Shown here piece after piece: positions 11,301 through 23,299 of a stretch of DNA of 50,041 bases (position 1 is its first letter; every line of letters starts with the position of its first letter). This stretch comes from Spirogloea muscicola (lineage: Eukaryota; Streptophyta; Zygnematophyceae; Spirogloeales; Spirogloeaceae): the NCBI GenBank assembly GCA_009602725.1, contig WELB01000025.1, positions 20,122-70,162 on the forward strand, in the 5' to 3' direction. The position numbers and the translations under genes are program-made. The notes under the pieces are model-generated. The model saw only the letters and a program-made list of their open reading frames with translations. It searched no databases and was not told the DNA's origin.

Positions 11301-11768
11301 GTTGTGTGATGAGGTATCTCAAGCGAATAGGCATTCGGCGCTTTTGTTGCTAGGCAACAGAGCAGGACTTGTCTGCTGTGCAGTGCTCATAGTCCACGAT
11401 GTAGCTGTGAAATCTGAGGTATGCTGTGAATGCTGCAGGCACATATGCGGCTTGCATGATGTCAAGCGAGAGGCAGTCTCAAGCAACCGCTTCTCAACCT
11501 CCGGTTGGCTCCTCATACACCAGTCGCTGTCCTTGGGTGACCGCTGCCTGTGTGATGCTGCCTGCGGTGCATCAGAGAAGCAGCGTGGTCATGTTTGGCG
11601 GTGTGGCAGTGCGCTACCTCGGATGATTGTGGGCTTGGTTGAAGCGGTGGACACAAATGACTGCGGGAGAGATGGCTCGTGAACCCTGCAGGCCTGGACG
11701 GCAGAGTGGTGATATGGGATGTCGCAATCCCAGTGCTGACCGCAACCCTTGCCACCCTCAAGACGTAG
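8381..11768 (+). CDS. ARPC1: Actin-related protein 2/3 complex subunit 1 (ARPC1)
   Basis: Fifteen exons close in phase to a 368-residue WD40 protein, the normal family length: 8381-8468, 8557-8648, 8761-8837, 9004-9098, 9266-9335, 9487-9556, 9842-9915, 10061-10091, 10286-10367, 10486-10574, 10710-10795, 10929-10998, 11240-11280, 11439-11503 and 11692-11768. Diagnostic stretches are [102 protein letters not shown] and [14 protein letters not shown]1 is a scaffold subunit of the Arp2/3 complex that nucleates branched actin filaments at membranes. The copy resembles plant ARPC1 more than the animal form. The first two introns appear to use GC donors (8469 and 8649). Transposon remnants end just upstream of the start codon. 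Confidence 0.95.
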
Positions 11769-12080
11769 GGCTTGGCTCAGCGTTCGGAGTCACAGCTTCT
11801 GCTAGCATGTGCGGTACTGCGCGAAGTAGCTTTGATCCAGCCAGCATTGCCTCCAGAGCCACGGGTAGGTGCACCTAGCAACCTGGAGGGCAGGATGGCA
11901 CCCTGTTGGACCGGAGCCTGGCTTTGCGTCAAGGGGACTGCTTTCCGGCGGCTGGTGGTTCGGGCCCGCGGCTGGTGAGGAGCGGAGGTTGCGAAGCGAG
12001 GAGGCCGGCCCGCGGCGGCAGGGCGGAGGGCGGAGGGGGCTCGGGAGCGGGGGGGCGCCGGCGGGCGAGGCGGCGGCCGG

Positions 12081-12400
12081 NNNNNNNNNNNNNNNNNNNN
12101 NNNNNNNNNNNNNNNNNNNNNNNNNNNNNNNNNNNNNNNNNNNNNNNNNNNNNNNNNNNNNNNNNNNNNNNNNNNNNNNNNNNNNNNNNNNNNNNNNNNN
12201 NNNNNNNNNNNNNNNNNNNNNNNNNNNNNNNNNNNNNNNNNNNNNNNNNNNNNNNNNNNNNNNNNNNNNNNNNNNNNNNNNNNNNNNNNNNNNNNNNNNN
12301 NNNNNNNNNNNNNNNNNNNNNNNNNNNNNNNNNNNNNNNNNNNNNNNNNNNNNNNNNNNNNNNNNNNNNNNNNNNNNNNNNNNNNNNNNNNNNNNNNNNN
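12081..12400. other. Assembly gap (320 N)
   Basis: The gap falls in the first exon or promoter of the MSL channel gene. Flanking sequence is extremely GC-rich. Only 312 bases separate the ARPC1 stop from the gap. Confidence 0.99.
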
Positions 12401-15400
12401 GCGAGTCGGACTCGTCGGACGAGAGCGAGACGGCGCGCCTGCGCGGCAGCGTGTCGTACGACCAGCTGCCCGAGGCGGGCGCCGCATTGGGGCGCCTGGC
12501 GCCGCACCCGGAGGGCGGCGCCGCCGCCTCGCCGCCGGACGACAACCCCGCCAACCGCCTCATCACCCGCTTCCTGCAGCAGCAGCGCGAGCGCGGCGAG
12601 CGCCACCTGGACGACGGCACCGTCGCCGACCTCTACCAGCTCCCCGACCTGGGGCCCCCCGCCCGCCCCAAGCCCCACCCCCGCGCAGCTGCGCCGCCGC
12701 CGCCAGGGCCGCAGCAGCACTCGCGCGCCCTCGGCAGCAGCGGCGCCGTGGGCGAGTCACCCAGGTGAGATCACCTCGGTCCCGCGCTGCCCGAGCTCCT
12801 CCTCCTCTCTCGCCTCCTTCGCTCGGCAGCTGCCGGTATCGGCGGCGGCGTGGTGGGGCCCTGTTGAGGCCCTCTGCGGCGCCACGCCACAGCCTCTGCC
12901 AGCCGCACGCTGGGCGACCGCGCCCTCTCTCTGACGGAGCGCTGACTTGCAGGGAGCACCGCATCCATGTGCGCCGGGGCAGCGAGCAGCAGCCAGGCAG
13001 CCCGGCGCCGGCCGGCGAGAAGAAGAGGGAGAAGAAGAGCCCCTGGGACGGGCTCGTCGCGGGGCTGCGCAAGCGCCGCAAGCCCGGGAACGAGACGGAG
13101 GAGGAGGGGGAGGTGCCGCTGGCCGCTGCGTCCACGGGCTGGGCCAAGGCAAGGCAGGCGCACCTCACGCGCCTGGGCACCACCAATGCACGCTCGCGCA
13201 TGGACGACCCCCACCCCTTCGAGCTCAAGCGGTCCGGCCAGCTGCAGCGCCTCGCCTCGGAGCGGGAGCGCGGCAGCCGCTCCATGCGCGCTGCCAGCGG
13301 CGCCGTCGGCGGCAGCGTCCGGTCGTCCCCCAAGGGCAAAGAGGCCGGGCGCAGGTCTGGCCAGCTGGACAAGACGGTCGAGGAGGACGATGGCGACAAC
13401 GAGACGCTTGCCGAGAGCGAGGACTTGCCAGCGGGATTCGGGCGGCTGCAGCCGGACGGGTGGACGTTCTGGGTGGTGGTGCAGTGGATCATCCTGTTGA
13501 TGCTCATCGCCGCATTCGTGGTCACGCTCGTCTTCCCGAGCATCCGCGAGGACCAGTGGCTGACCATCCCGCCGTGGAAGTGGTTCATCCTCGGCCTCGT
13601 CATCTTCTGCGGTCGCCTTATCTCCGGCTGGGTCATGCAGATCGCCGTGTGGATCATCGAGCGCAACTACCTCATGCGCAAGCGCGTGCTCTACTTTGTC
13701 TACGGTCTGCGCTCGAGCGTGCAGAACACTGTGTGGCTCGGCTTCGTCCTGCTGGCCTGGCACCTCATCCTTGACCCTAGGGCTGAGCGCACCAATGCGG
13801 AGAAGGATGCGCTCAACGTCATCTCCAAGGTCTGGCATGTCGCACCAAGAGGAGCCCCTATGCCCCCTCTTCCCCCTTCACCACCCCCCCCAATGGCCTC
13901 TTGCTGAAGGGCCATTGCACAGGCCCCCCTGTCACCTGGCTTTACCAAGCGCCAGTGACTCTTTAGAACACCACCTCGTGCAGCGCTGATCCGCTCCGTG
14001 TCGCACGCACAGGTGTTGGACTGCCTCTTCATTGCTGCATCAATCATCCTCATCAAGACCCTCGCTGTGAAAGTCATGGCCAGCCGCTTCCACGTCTGCA
14101 ATTTCTTCGAGCGCATTCAAGAGGGCCTCTTTGCACAGCATGTCCTTGAGGCCCTGTCTGGGCCTCCAATCTACGAGGATGAGGACCAGCCCATGTTTGA
14201 GTACGAGGACTTCCCATTCGGTCAAGGTAGCCTCAAAACTGCTCCCTGTGAAAGGCCTCCTCTGGGACAGACTTGGGCAGGTCAGATATCCTAGTGCATC
14301 ACTCGTCATGATTGTCTCCTGTCCAAGTGTCTTCTTTGCAGAATTGGAAAAGGATCACGATCGACAAAAGGATATTTTTTGTCAGGGTGCAGAACCCCGA
14401 CAGAGATGCATGGTACCTGCTGCTGTGCACACAGCAGGGCTCTCATTGTTGTCAATACTCAACCTTTTGTAGGGGAAGCTCCAAAAAGGGCGACAGATGA
14501 GGGACGGCTTGTCAGTGGAGGCTTGCTGGGAGCCTCCAGGGGAGCTGCAGGCGCAAGCGAGAGGCGCAGCGGCTTGCTGGTGGATGGCAAGATGCGGGGT
14601 CGCGAAATCCCTATGAAGAAGGTGCAGCGCATGCGGCCGGACAATGTGAGCGCCTTCAATATGCGCCGCATGATGCGCTGGGTGCACACACAAGGAGTGA
14701 CGGTGTCCACAGCTGCAGCTGGCGGCACACTGCCTACTACGCTGGACACGGCGGTGGCCGCTGCACAGGAGGACGATGACACCAAGGACTCTAGCATTCG
14801 CTCCGAGTTGGAAGCCAAAAGTGCAGCAAGGACAATCTTTGCCAATGTGGCCAAGCCTGGTGCCAGGTGCACAAAGAGGCACAGCCGCATCTCATGAAGC
14901 CGAAACAATCCTACTTGTACTAAATGTTTCTGAAATGCCTATGACTCAGTGCTACAATGAAACTTCACTGTGGTTGGCTGCAGCTCGTGCAGATGTGGTC
15001 ATGCAAGTGGGGGCTCTTTTGCTGCACCTTGACAGCACTGACCATGTCTGTCTGATGTGCTCAATGGCACTGCAGGAACATCACCGAGGATGACTTTGCT
15101 CGCTTTCTGGATGGTGAGGAGCTTGTTCGAGCGTGGTCCCTTTTTGAAGGAGCCATGGATACTGGGGCCATCACGAGGAAGACCCTCAAGAAATGGGTGG
15201 TAATGCATCTCTGCTGCTTTCACCAGCAACATCGAGAAGTGCTTTGATTACAAGATGCTAGTCACCCCTAACAATTGGGCAGATGTGCTTGGAGCGAGCT
15301 ATTTCTTATAAATTGGTTGAAGCACATTGCAATTGCATTGCAATCATGACAATTCCCCACTACTTGTCCCACAGGTGGGAGTTTACCGAGAGCGCAAGGC

Positions 15401-16560
15401 CCTGGCTTTGTCGCTCTCCGACTCGCGCACAGCAGTGAAGAAGTTGAATGGCATTCTCAATGTAGTAACATGGATACTTATCATCATCATCTGGATGTTA
15501 CGACTGGGCATTGCCACCACTCACCTCCTGGTGCTCGTCTCCTCACAACTGCTGCTGGTGGTCTTCATCTTTGGCAACATGGCCAAGACAGTGTTCGAGG
15601 CTTGCGTCTTCTTGTTCATCATGCACCCCTTTGACATTGGCGACCGTTGCATCATTGATGACAAGGAGGTATGAAGGCAACGGCACCCTGCTCTCTGGCA
15701 TCCTCAGTGCATGCTCACTTCTTGAAGCTTTGCACGAGAGGCCGTCTGATTCCTTGTTGGTGGCTTGCTGTTCACAAACCTCTCTCCACACCCCTCTCTG
15801 CCACAGTAGCTCCTCTCCTGACTTCCTCTTCATCTACTGGGCGTGCAGTTTGTGGTCGAAGAGATGAATGTGCTTACTACAGTCTTCTTGTCCAGCGACA
15901 ACTCCAAGGTTTGGATACCCAATTCGGCATTATCGACCAAACCTATCTATAATTACTACCGTAGTCCTGACCAGGGCGACTCGTTTGACTTCACCGTGGC
16001 CGCATCAACAGCCACCTCTCTGATTGCGGAGCTCAAAAACCGCATCAACGGGTATGTCCTTAGATATCGCAGCACTGTTATTGAGTACTTGGTGCATCAT
16101 CCTGTACATGTGCGTGGCTGGCGCACATCTTCCCTTGGCCCATCAACATTGTCCCTTCTCACACACGCCTGCATGTGACTACAAGAGCAAAGGGAGCCTG
16201 CCATGACAAGGGCCTCAATTGATGGACTTGATGTCTGGACCTGATGTCACTTACAGATACTTTGAGGCACACCGTGGATCTCTCCACCCGGCTCCTGCGT
16301 TGGTCTACCAGAACCTGGTCGATATGGACAAGCTGAAGCTCAGCCTCTGGTTCCGCCACACCGCCAATCATCACGATGCATCAGCCCGCTATGCTCGACG
16401 TTCTGAGCTCATGACTTTCTTGCGGGACACCATGACCGAGCTTAAGATATACTGCTTCGACCTACCCCAATCCGGCATCCGCCTGCTGGATGCAGACGGC
16501 AATGCTCTTCCTCCTCCTCTTGGTCCTCCTCGTCCCAATCAACCCGGCGTAGTGAGTTGA
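12401..16560 (+). CDS. MscS-like mechanosensitive ion channel (MSL10 type), 5' partial
   Basis: Nine exons are in phase: up to 12764, then 12953-13829, 14013-14226, 14342-14380, 14473-14866, 15076-15199, 15375-15668, 15849-16051 and 16257-16560. A long acidic/basic cytosolic N-terminus precedes six membrane segments. Four are in the exons ending 13829 and 14226 (FWVVVQWIILLMLIAAFVV, WFILGLVIFCGRLISG, VWLGFVLLAWHLIL, LFIAASIILIKTLAV). Two are in the exon at 15375 (NVVTWILIIIIWMLRLG and the pore helix region to FLFIMHPFDIGDRC). The loop after the fourth helix carries FFERIQEGLF...ALSGPP and VQRMRPDNVSAFNMRRM, and the beta domain has MNVLTTVFLSSDNSKVWIPN. This is the plasma-membrane MSL4-10 architecture, which opens under membrane tension and passes anions. 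The start codon is lost in or before the gap. Confidence 0.95.
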
Positions 16561-19439
16561 GGAAGTAAATTGCTTGTCACAATCACAATTTGCACAACCA
16601 GTGATCGCTGACCTCCCTTACTACAACAATCACTTGCGATCGCTCTTCGGGCAGGGTTCAGTCACCCTGTCTACCTTGCTGTCTGTCTTTCGGATGCACT
16701 TGTTTGCAACAATACTGCGTTGTGTTTTCTTTTACCTTTTTCCTTCCTAGCACAGAGGCAAACACTCAAGGCAAGAGCTTGGAACATGGGCTACTGGGCG
16801 TCTACCCACGTTCACAAGCAGATGTTCCACATTCTTTGAACTATTTGCAAGTTCATATGCATCTGTTGTAGCAATTGCTCAAACGATGCCATTTTTGGTC
16901 CACAATTGTGCGGACAGTAGACTGTTATCTGATATTCATGGAGCCATTTCCTGCTTCATTTCATTGCCAATCCGGCATGAAACTTTCTTGCCCAAGTACT
17001 GCCTTATTGACATGCAGCAGCATCACTACATTGTACTGGTCGTTGGAATATCGCCTGAATATCAATGGGTGGCTCACCTCTTGCATGAGAGTATGAACAT
17101 GGATATTTGAACCTGAAGGCCGAATGTATTTTCTTCTCTCTATCTTTCGCATGCGAGAGTGCGTCCTCACTCCCTGAAGTGCAGCTGTGGTACCGGGTGG
17201 TGCTACCCCACTTGCAGCTCTGGCCTCTTGTCTCTTGCCCTCTTGTGCAGAGTTGCGCCCTTACAGGATGAAACTAACATGACTGCTTATCTTGATGCAC
17301 GGCTAACAGCAAGCCATGTGTCTGCACAATGGCCAGTAGTGAAGACTACTGGGCTAGCAAGCAGGGAAGGTGCACTGGACTCAAATGCAGCAGAGGAAGG
17401 TAATCACCTTCACGAAGTTGGCTGCTGCTATGCTATATGTAGAGAAACTTTGTTGCTGAATTCGGGTCACTGCTTCAGAAAAGCTTTGCTCGTACAAATA
17501 TACTATACTTGCTGGGCTTGGCCAATATGCAGATACTGAAACGCTGGGGTCTTGCCCCTCCAGTGCCTACTTGTAAGCTCTTTGATAAGAAGAAGCTCTC
17601 CCGAATGGGCAGTGGCTGTGAGAGGCCAGACTAAACGGAAGGGACATGGTCCTAGGGGGGCAGAAAGCACCACACACGTCTGTACAGAAAGTGGCTACCA
17701 CGAATTGGGAGAGGACTTGGTCAACTACCCTGTGACCCTGACTGCTGCTTCTCATAAGATCTGCTTGTGTTTGAGATACAAGGTAAGGAGGACGACCAGA
17801 TCACCAGGCCCAGGCGTGCAGCGGCAGGACTAGTAACAGCAGTCAGTGGATGGGGCCGAGCGGCACATGAGCAAATGTTTCAGAAGGTGCCCAAGTGTGG
17901 TTTAGGAACCCACCCTGCCCCCCCCTATCTCCAAATCCACTTTACAGCCCTCCTAGCCGTCCGGGCTACGAGAACTTCCACACAACAGGATGTTCATTGA
18001 CAGCTCCCGCAAACAGCCTGTCACGAGCCCGTCAATGGCCATTGAGGGTCTATTATGACTTTCCACCATTGACGGTTCTACCACCAATGGCTCCAACCAT
18101 CAATACGTCTTTCCGTGACAGAAACGTCCTGACCATGTGGTGTGACTTTATCACCTACTGTTATTGCTTGTGACCGAGATCTGCTGTCAGCATTCGCTTC
18201 TATTAGATTGTCCAACTTATCTTATCTGGAACGACTTCTTGAAGTGCACCATATCTTATGTTCCTGCTGGAGCGCATGTATGCTGTGCTGGTTCAGTACA
18301 AGGCATTCCCTTTTAGTATTGCTCCTGCACTTATAGCTCGCATAGCCTTCCACGCAGACGATGTGGATTGGCACCATTGCCTTTGGCGATTGAGCTATCG
18401 ACGTCGCATGGCAGTCAACAACATATGGCATGACACTGCCATCAATGGCTGGCCTGATAAAATTGACAAGTGCTGCCAGCGGTCAGAAGGTTTTTGCGAG
18501 AAAGAGGACGCACTGCTTGCATGCTCTTGTAAGCTGCAGGGCTCTGACATAGAGCTCAATGGTAGCCTGCCGGCCTGAATGCTCGCTTGACACTCGTGTT
18601 AACGCTTACATGTAGTACCTATGGGGCGGGCACTCGTGTGAATTCGACCCGCGCTCGAGGCCGTCAACCTCGTCCTGCAATAGCATCATGGCCTATGTTA
18701 CCGTCCACTTGGTGGCGCCTAGCAAGTCCAAGCCGGCTCATGTGCGGTTCCGGCGCTGTCTATCGCTGTGCAATGTCCTGTAGGGGTAAGGGTCTCGTCA
18801 GGACCCGTGATGCTTCCTGGTGGCCAGTCATCAGTAATTCACATGATCCTCGGCGCGGTTACATGTGGCCATTCTCACGTTGGTCTCCACGTGTCCTTTG
18901 GTTGATACCCAGCGGGCCCCGTAGTGGCCCGCCCCTATACCACGACGTCTGTGTGATTTGGCACATGGTATCCTGGAGCTGACCACTCAAGCACTAAAGT
19001 AGATAGAGCATGCCAGCAGCAGCTTACATCCATCCAGGTAGAGGTAGCCAGATCAGGAGAAGTGGGGATGTTGCATTGACACAGCGTTTCATCGAGACAC
19101 CAATCTTAACAAAATACACCGACCTCTGTGGTCCTGTCATTGTCCTAGCAAAGGAAGTCATCTTGCTTCAAAGCTACTCCATCGTTGAGGTCACGCCTGT
19201 GCTTACGAGGCGCTTCCAGTCCGCATTCGTACTTGGGTCCAGCTTCTGACGACAAGTACCTCCTTCATATCAACACCAACACGCGTGCAGCGTGCAAGGC
19301 TCTTACTACGTGGCAGAGCACCCAATGCCTCTGAAGAGCAAACTTCATAAACGTGCTGCCAACTTTTGTTATACGCTTGTTGTCCACTTAGAAAATGTTT
19401 GTGCAAGACATGCAGAAAATGCAGAATATGGAGAACGGC
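16561..19439. other. Gene-free region downstream of MSL
   Basis: About 2.9 kb without a recognisable gene. The scattered ORFs (for example 16886-17110, 18258-18578 and 18587-18982) show no family resemblance and are near chance length. It contains one short dispersed repeat copy near 17590-17665. Composition becomes more AT-rich toward 19440. Confidence 0.5.
17590..17665 (+). repeat. Short dispersed repeat, isolated copy
   Basis: The copy reads AGCTCTCCCGAATGGGCAGT, then GGCTGTGAGAGGCCAG, then a diverged GGGACATGGTCC. It has the same order as the copies at 7450-7535. Confidence 0.65.
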
Positions 19440-19751
19440 TCAATATAGCAGCTAGGAATATTTGACTCGAGAAGCCTAAAAATCACTTCTCTTACCTTCC
19501 TTTGTCTTGTTTTGTCCGGAAATCATTCTTAGAGCAAGTGCCATTGGATAAAATGATCGATCATCTGTTGGATAAACACGAGCAATCTAGATTAATGTAG
19601 TGTATGCATGATATTATTATTCACTACCATGCGAACAAGCACGATAATAAATGATATTGCATCTAAGCATAATATCATCACGTACCATTTCATTGTGAAA
19701 CTTAAGCATAAATAGTTTCCTTCTTGTTATCGTGTTATCGCACTATCGTGC

Positions 19752-20160
19752 CATGGCCACTGTACAAACTTGGTGGATAAATTCAATTTCGAAGCAGCTA
19801 GCTTAGCAGCTTGTTGAGCATTGGACAAACAGACTCCATTCATTTCAGAGAAGATTTGTCCTTCTGATATTCGAGCAATCCAGCCAGTAGGATTCCTCTT
19901 CCTTTGCCCATTCTAATTTCCGTATGTTTTCTAGTCACTGGAATATCAGCAAACACTCGTATCCCATATCCCATATCTTTCCACTTCTTCGAAATTTTCT
20001 ACTCATTGCACGACGTGTTGCCTCAATAGTTTGATATGATATAAGCCCAGACTCACAACTTTTCAGATCATATCTTCCAAAACATGATTGAGCAAAAGCA
20101 AGACCAGATTTTACAGAATTTTTTTGATGATTGTCAAATTTGAACATGTGGATAGAGCAT
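19752..20160 (-). pseudogene. rpl16: Mitochondrial rpl16 copy in the nucleus (NUMT)
   Basis: On the minus strand a diverged mitochondrial-type ribosomal protein L16 is readable: MLYP at 20160, KFDNHQKNS, SCFGRYDLKSCESGLISYQT, IEATRRAMSRKFRRSGKIW, then in other frames RVFADIPVTRKHTEIRMGKG, NPTGWIARISEGQIF, SNAQQAAKLAASKLNL and the typical end STKFVQW. L16 is a large-subunit ribosomal protein. At least two frame breaks are visible. An extra stretch lies in ATATGGGATATGGGATAC (about 19962-19980), and one base is missing near 19890. No stop codon follows FVQW. The local base composition is much more AT-rich than the surrounding genes, consistent with organelle DNA transferred to the nucleus. Confidence 0.8.
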
Positions 20161-20237
20161 AATCTGGTTTTTCTTCTTTTTGTACTTTAGTGACCCATAG
20201 CTGGATTCCTAGGATTTCATAGGGAGCTAAAGCTACT
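20111..20237 (-). pseudogene. rps3: 3' end of mitochondrial rps3 (NUMT)
   Basis: Upstream of and overlapping the rpl16 copy, the minus strand has an open frame KVALAPYEILGIQLWV, then TKVQKEEKPDYALST, ending IIKKIL and TAA (20113-20111). The GILGVKVW-like segment and its position resemble the C-terminus of mitochondrial ribosomal protein S3. The rps3 stop lying inside the rpl16 start region is the arrangement known from plant and charophyte mitochondrial genomes. Only the end of the gene is included. The call relies mostly on synteny and a short motif. Confidence 0.55.
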
Positions 20238-20485
20238 TTGGACTTTCCTGCATGGCATGCTTCACCAGTGGTCAAGTGCAGATCTGTGGAGTGGGAGGAT
20301 GGCGGGGTTTGTGAGAGGCCAGTCCCTCAGGCAGGCCCTCAGACACAATCAGCTTATTTACAGAAAAATTTCTCAAGATCGTACAATAGGGGAGGAGCGC
20401 ACCAGCGCACCAAAAAGGCTCAAACAATAGGCTTGGATGGCTGGCTAAAGCCACACGACAAATAATGGGGCACTTGCAGTGCTCG

Positions 20486-22510
20486 TCACATGAAGGGCTG
20501 GCAATATGCCTCAGTCACTAAGTGCCAGCTGCATCCCAAGGTTCTTAGGGTCCTGAACAAGGAGTCAAACAGCGGCAGTCACCACTCTACAACAGAAGCA
20601 AAGTGCGTGCAATCACGCTTCTTCTCTGGATCATCATTGGCAAAGTAGAAGTTGTGCATGTTCTGCAACCAGAAGCCCTCCATGATGGGTACTTCCCTAG
20701 GCCCAGCAATCGACTCCATGACGTGATGCCTCCAAAGCTGCCACAGCAATGACGAGATCAAGTAAGCTCAGTCCACAATCAACAGCAAAATAGCCAGTCT
20801 ACGTTCACCTGATGCTGTGTCGGATATAAGGGTCCCCTTTTGACGCGCAAGGCTGTCCGATTCTAATGGTTGGGAGCACGCGCACTTTAGACAATACTAA
20901 GTAGTTGCAGCCAAGAGCCCCCTGTTTGGCACTCTATCTTCCCGAGGGGCTGGGGACTTAAGCTCACCTGCTGATGGATGTTGGGGGCTGGGTAGATGTG
21001 CTGAGCTTCTCTGTGTGACCATCCTTGGAGTCAAACGCTCCGCTGCCAATGGGGCTGTAGAAGTGCTGTGGAGAGGTCTCATTGCAGATTCCTATCTTCC
21101 CCGCCACCTTGTTTATTGCTTCCAGCCGATTGCCAAAGTCTGTGAGATCGGTCTTGTACCACTCCAACTTCTCCTTCCCATAGTGGAAACCAAGATTTGC
21201 AACAACCTGCACGCATGGCAACATATGGTCAGGACCAGGGTGCACTAGGCTGCAACCCTGAGCAGCCTCTCTTTTCTTTGGGCGCGCATTTTCCTCTCTT
21301 CTTGCTCGTCAGACAGGACAGATGAACGCACCACATCAGAGTCATTGAATGTATAGTCGGTGGATGGTCACAGGACATAGCGGCTCCCCTTCATCTTTCG
21401 ATGGGAAGTTGATACGCTGCACACAGACGCCGTGCACATTGAGCAACCAAACACGCAGAGGGGCTCTTGAAGGTGGCAGAGATACTCCTGCAGGTCACCG
21501 CCGCAGGAAGACTCTGATGCCCGGCGCCGGGGTATCCCGATGGGCCAATATCACGCCATGCCCTCGATGCATCAGGACTGCCAGCACGCAGGCAAGGAAG
21601 GGTTTCCGACTCAGGCCACTCACTCCTGTAGTAGCTCAACGTCTGGTTCTTGAAGGGACCTCCTAGCATGAAGTAGTCAATCCACGCAGTAGTTGTTCAG
21701 TAGCTTACGATGCTCATAGTAGTCGATTGCCACAAGCCTTCTCACAGCTTCCTCCGTGGTCTTCTCAAACGTGCCATTACAGTGGTATCTGCTGCAGGGT
21801 CAGAAGAGCATCAAGCACAGTGGACGTGTGCGCAACTTGCTGCCCAAGCCAGAGCGTGAATCTCTCTCAAGCTGATCTCTCGCATGTGTGGTGCAGCGAG
21901 GACCAAACCCCCCACCTTCACTTCCAAATGCAAGATGGCCCGTGCAGTCGAGGCTTTCAACCTGGCCATCTAATCGAGGCGTTTGACCTTGCATTCCGCC
22001 CCTTGCTTGCGGACTTAGAGGAGACCCGTCCGGGGTTATGTGTCAATAGAAGAGGCGGATTCGGAAAAGGTAAAAACCGAAAAAAGGGTCCGAGCAGCTT
22101 ACCGGCGGTCGACCTGGGCGACGAACCTCTCGTACCCGTACTTCTGCAGGGACACAGTGAATATATCCGAGAAGTGGTGCACAAGGGAGTCGCCCACGAA
22201 GGCAAGCCGCTTGCCTGCCACCAGCTGCACCACGCGCGCCAAAGCCAGAGCCGGCACCCGATGAGGATGCCACCACTCGGAGGCTGTTGTTGGGGAGTCA
22301 GCTTGCCGGGTTGGCAGCGGCGGAGGCGAAGAAGGTGGTGGTGGCAGCTCCTACAGGTGCCATGCGACGGGTGGAGGAGGCATGGGGGCGCGAGCTGACG
22401 TTGGCGGCGGCGGCGGCGTTGAAGATGCGGTCGCCGACGAGCTTGATGAAGGCGGGCTCCCGGCGGCGCGACGGGGGGGGGGCGCGGCCATGGGGGGAGG
22501 GGAAAGCGGC
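20486..22510 (-). pseudogene. PC-esterase (PMR5/TBL-like) pseudogene
   Basis: Six exons match the intact paralogue at 25960-28373: about 22510-22400, 22224-22103, 21788-21624, 21416-21332, 21206-20968 and 20737-20486. Readable motifs are FIKLVGDRIFNAAAAAN, AGKRLAFVGDSLVHHF (SGNH serine), YHCNGT, VVANLGFHYG, NETSPQHF and KRDCTHF (the DxxH motif). Damage is extensive. The third exon has a +1 frame change near 21683. The fourth is 85 instead of 89 bases, with an in-frame TGA. The fifth is 239 instead of 240. In the last exon, TGA (20581-20579) replaces the second Trp of VVEWW, with homologous coding continuing to TGA at 20488-20486. The exon for RYWIKPLLDK and the membrane-anchor N-terminus have no counterpart. 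A dispersed repeat lies at 22640-22735, just upstream. Confidence 0.78.
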
Positions 22511-22639
22511 TGGGAAGGCCCGGCAGGCTCAACCAGCGCGAAGCTTGCTGGTGCCGTCGGCGGTGGAAAGGCGGCTGCCGATATCAGCAGCGCGGCTGGA
22601 AATGCCGGCCAGGTGCACACGGAGAAACAGCTGTGTCCC

Positions 22640-22735
22640 AACTGACGGCTTTGGCTGTGAGAGGTCAGCCCAAAGGAGTGGGGCCGTCGAGAGTGCACAC
22701 GGCCCACAGGGCCGAAGGGCGCGGGGACAAGTGAG
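22640..22735 (+). repeat. Short dispersed repeat
   Basis: It contains TTGGCTGTGAGAGGTCAGCC then CAAAGGAGTGGGGCCGTCGAG and AGGGCCGAAGGGC. It sits where the N-terminal exon of the PC-esterase pseudogene would be expected. Confidence 0.65.
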
Positions 22736-22976
22736 CTCATGCAGCGGCACGGGCGGCGGGAGCAGGCCAAGCTTGCCGCCAGGGACGCGGCGTGGGGCCC
22801 GGGGTTTGGCGGGGCGCCGGCGCCAGACTCCGCGCCGCGCTGCCGCCGCCGGCCCCAGATGGCACCGCCCAGACGGGGCACCTTGAGCACTGGAGCGCCC
22901 CCCCGCTCTCGTGCCCTGAGCCGCCAGACCGCGGCCTGCGGCTCTGGCCGGCCACTCGGGGGCGGTGTTTACTGAC

Positions 22977-23114
22977 GGCCAATTTACACTGGGACGGACG
23001 GACGCAAATTGGCCTCAGTTTGGCCTCTAATTGGCATGGGTTTGACCCCGGCGCTCCATACACTGCGCGACAGTACCCCTGGGCCGCTTCCGTCCGCCCC
23101 GGTGTAAATTGGCC
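22977..23114. mobile_element. MITE-like element with 26-bp terminal inverted repeats
   Basis: The left end is GGCCAATTTACACTGGGACG followed by GACGGA (22977-23002). The right end (23089-23114) is its reverse complement with two mismatches. Total length is 138 bases with no coding capacity. The flanks are ACTGAC and CTGAGG, so a CTGA target duplication is possible, offset by one base. Short terminal-repeat elements like this are non-autonomous DNA transposons, but the superfamily is not identifiable here. Confidence 0.65.
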
Positions 23115-23299
23115 CTGAGGCCCACAACCGTTTCGCATTCCGGGCGGGCGCTCGCGCCAAGCCGATCCGCGCCGCGGCCCCAGCGCCGCGCCGCCCCCCG
23201 CCCGACCGCCCGACTGTCGGCACCTGGCTGGCCTTTCTAGCGGCCTCTTGTCAATGTCAGCAGTCCCTTTCATCCAACTTTCTCCCGTTCGATTCCTGT

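Noticed and set aside
12563-13838. Long minus-strand open frames opposite the MSL channel.
   Set aside because: The plus strand encodes the conserved channel. The antisense frames are composition artefacts of GC-rich codons.
18597-18965. A possible solo LTR: starts TGTTAACG, ends GGCACA and is followed by TGGTATC, which resembles a tRNA-Met primer binding site.
   Set aside because: The match to the primer site stops after seven bases, no second LTR or gag/pol is present, and TG...CA ends are common by chance.
21207-21331. A counterpart of the RYWIKPLLDK exon in the PC-esterase pseudogene.
   Set aside because: None of the minus-strand frames there resembles it, so the exon is taken as lost.
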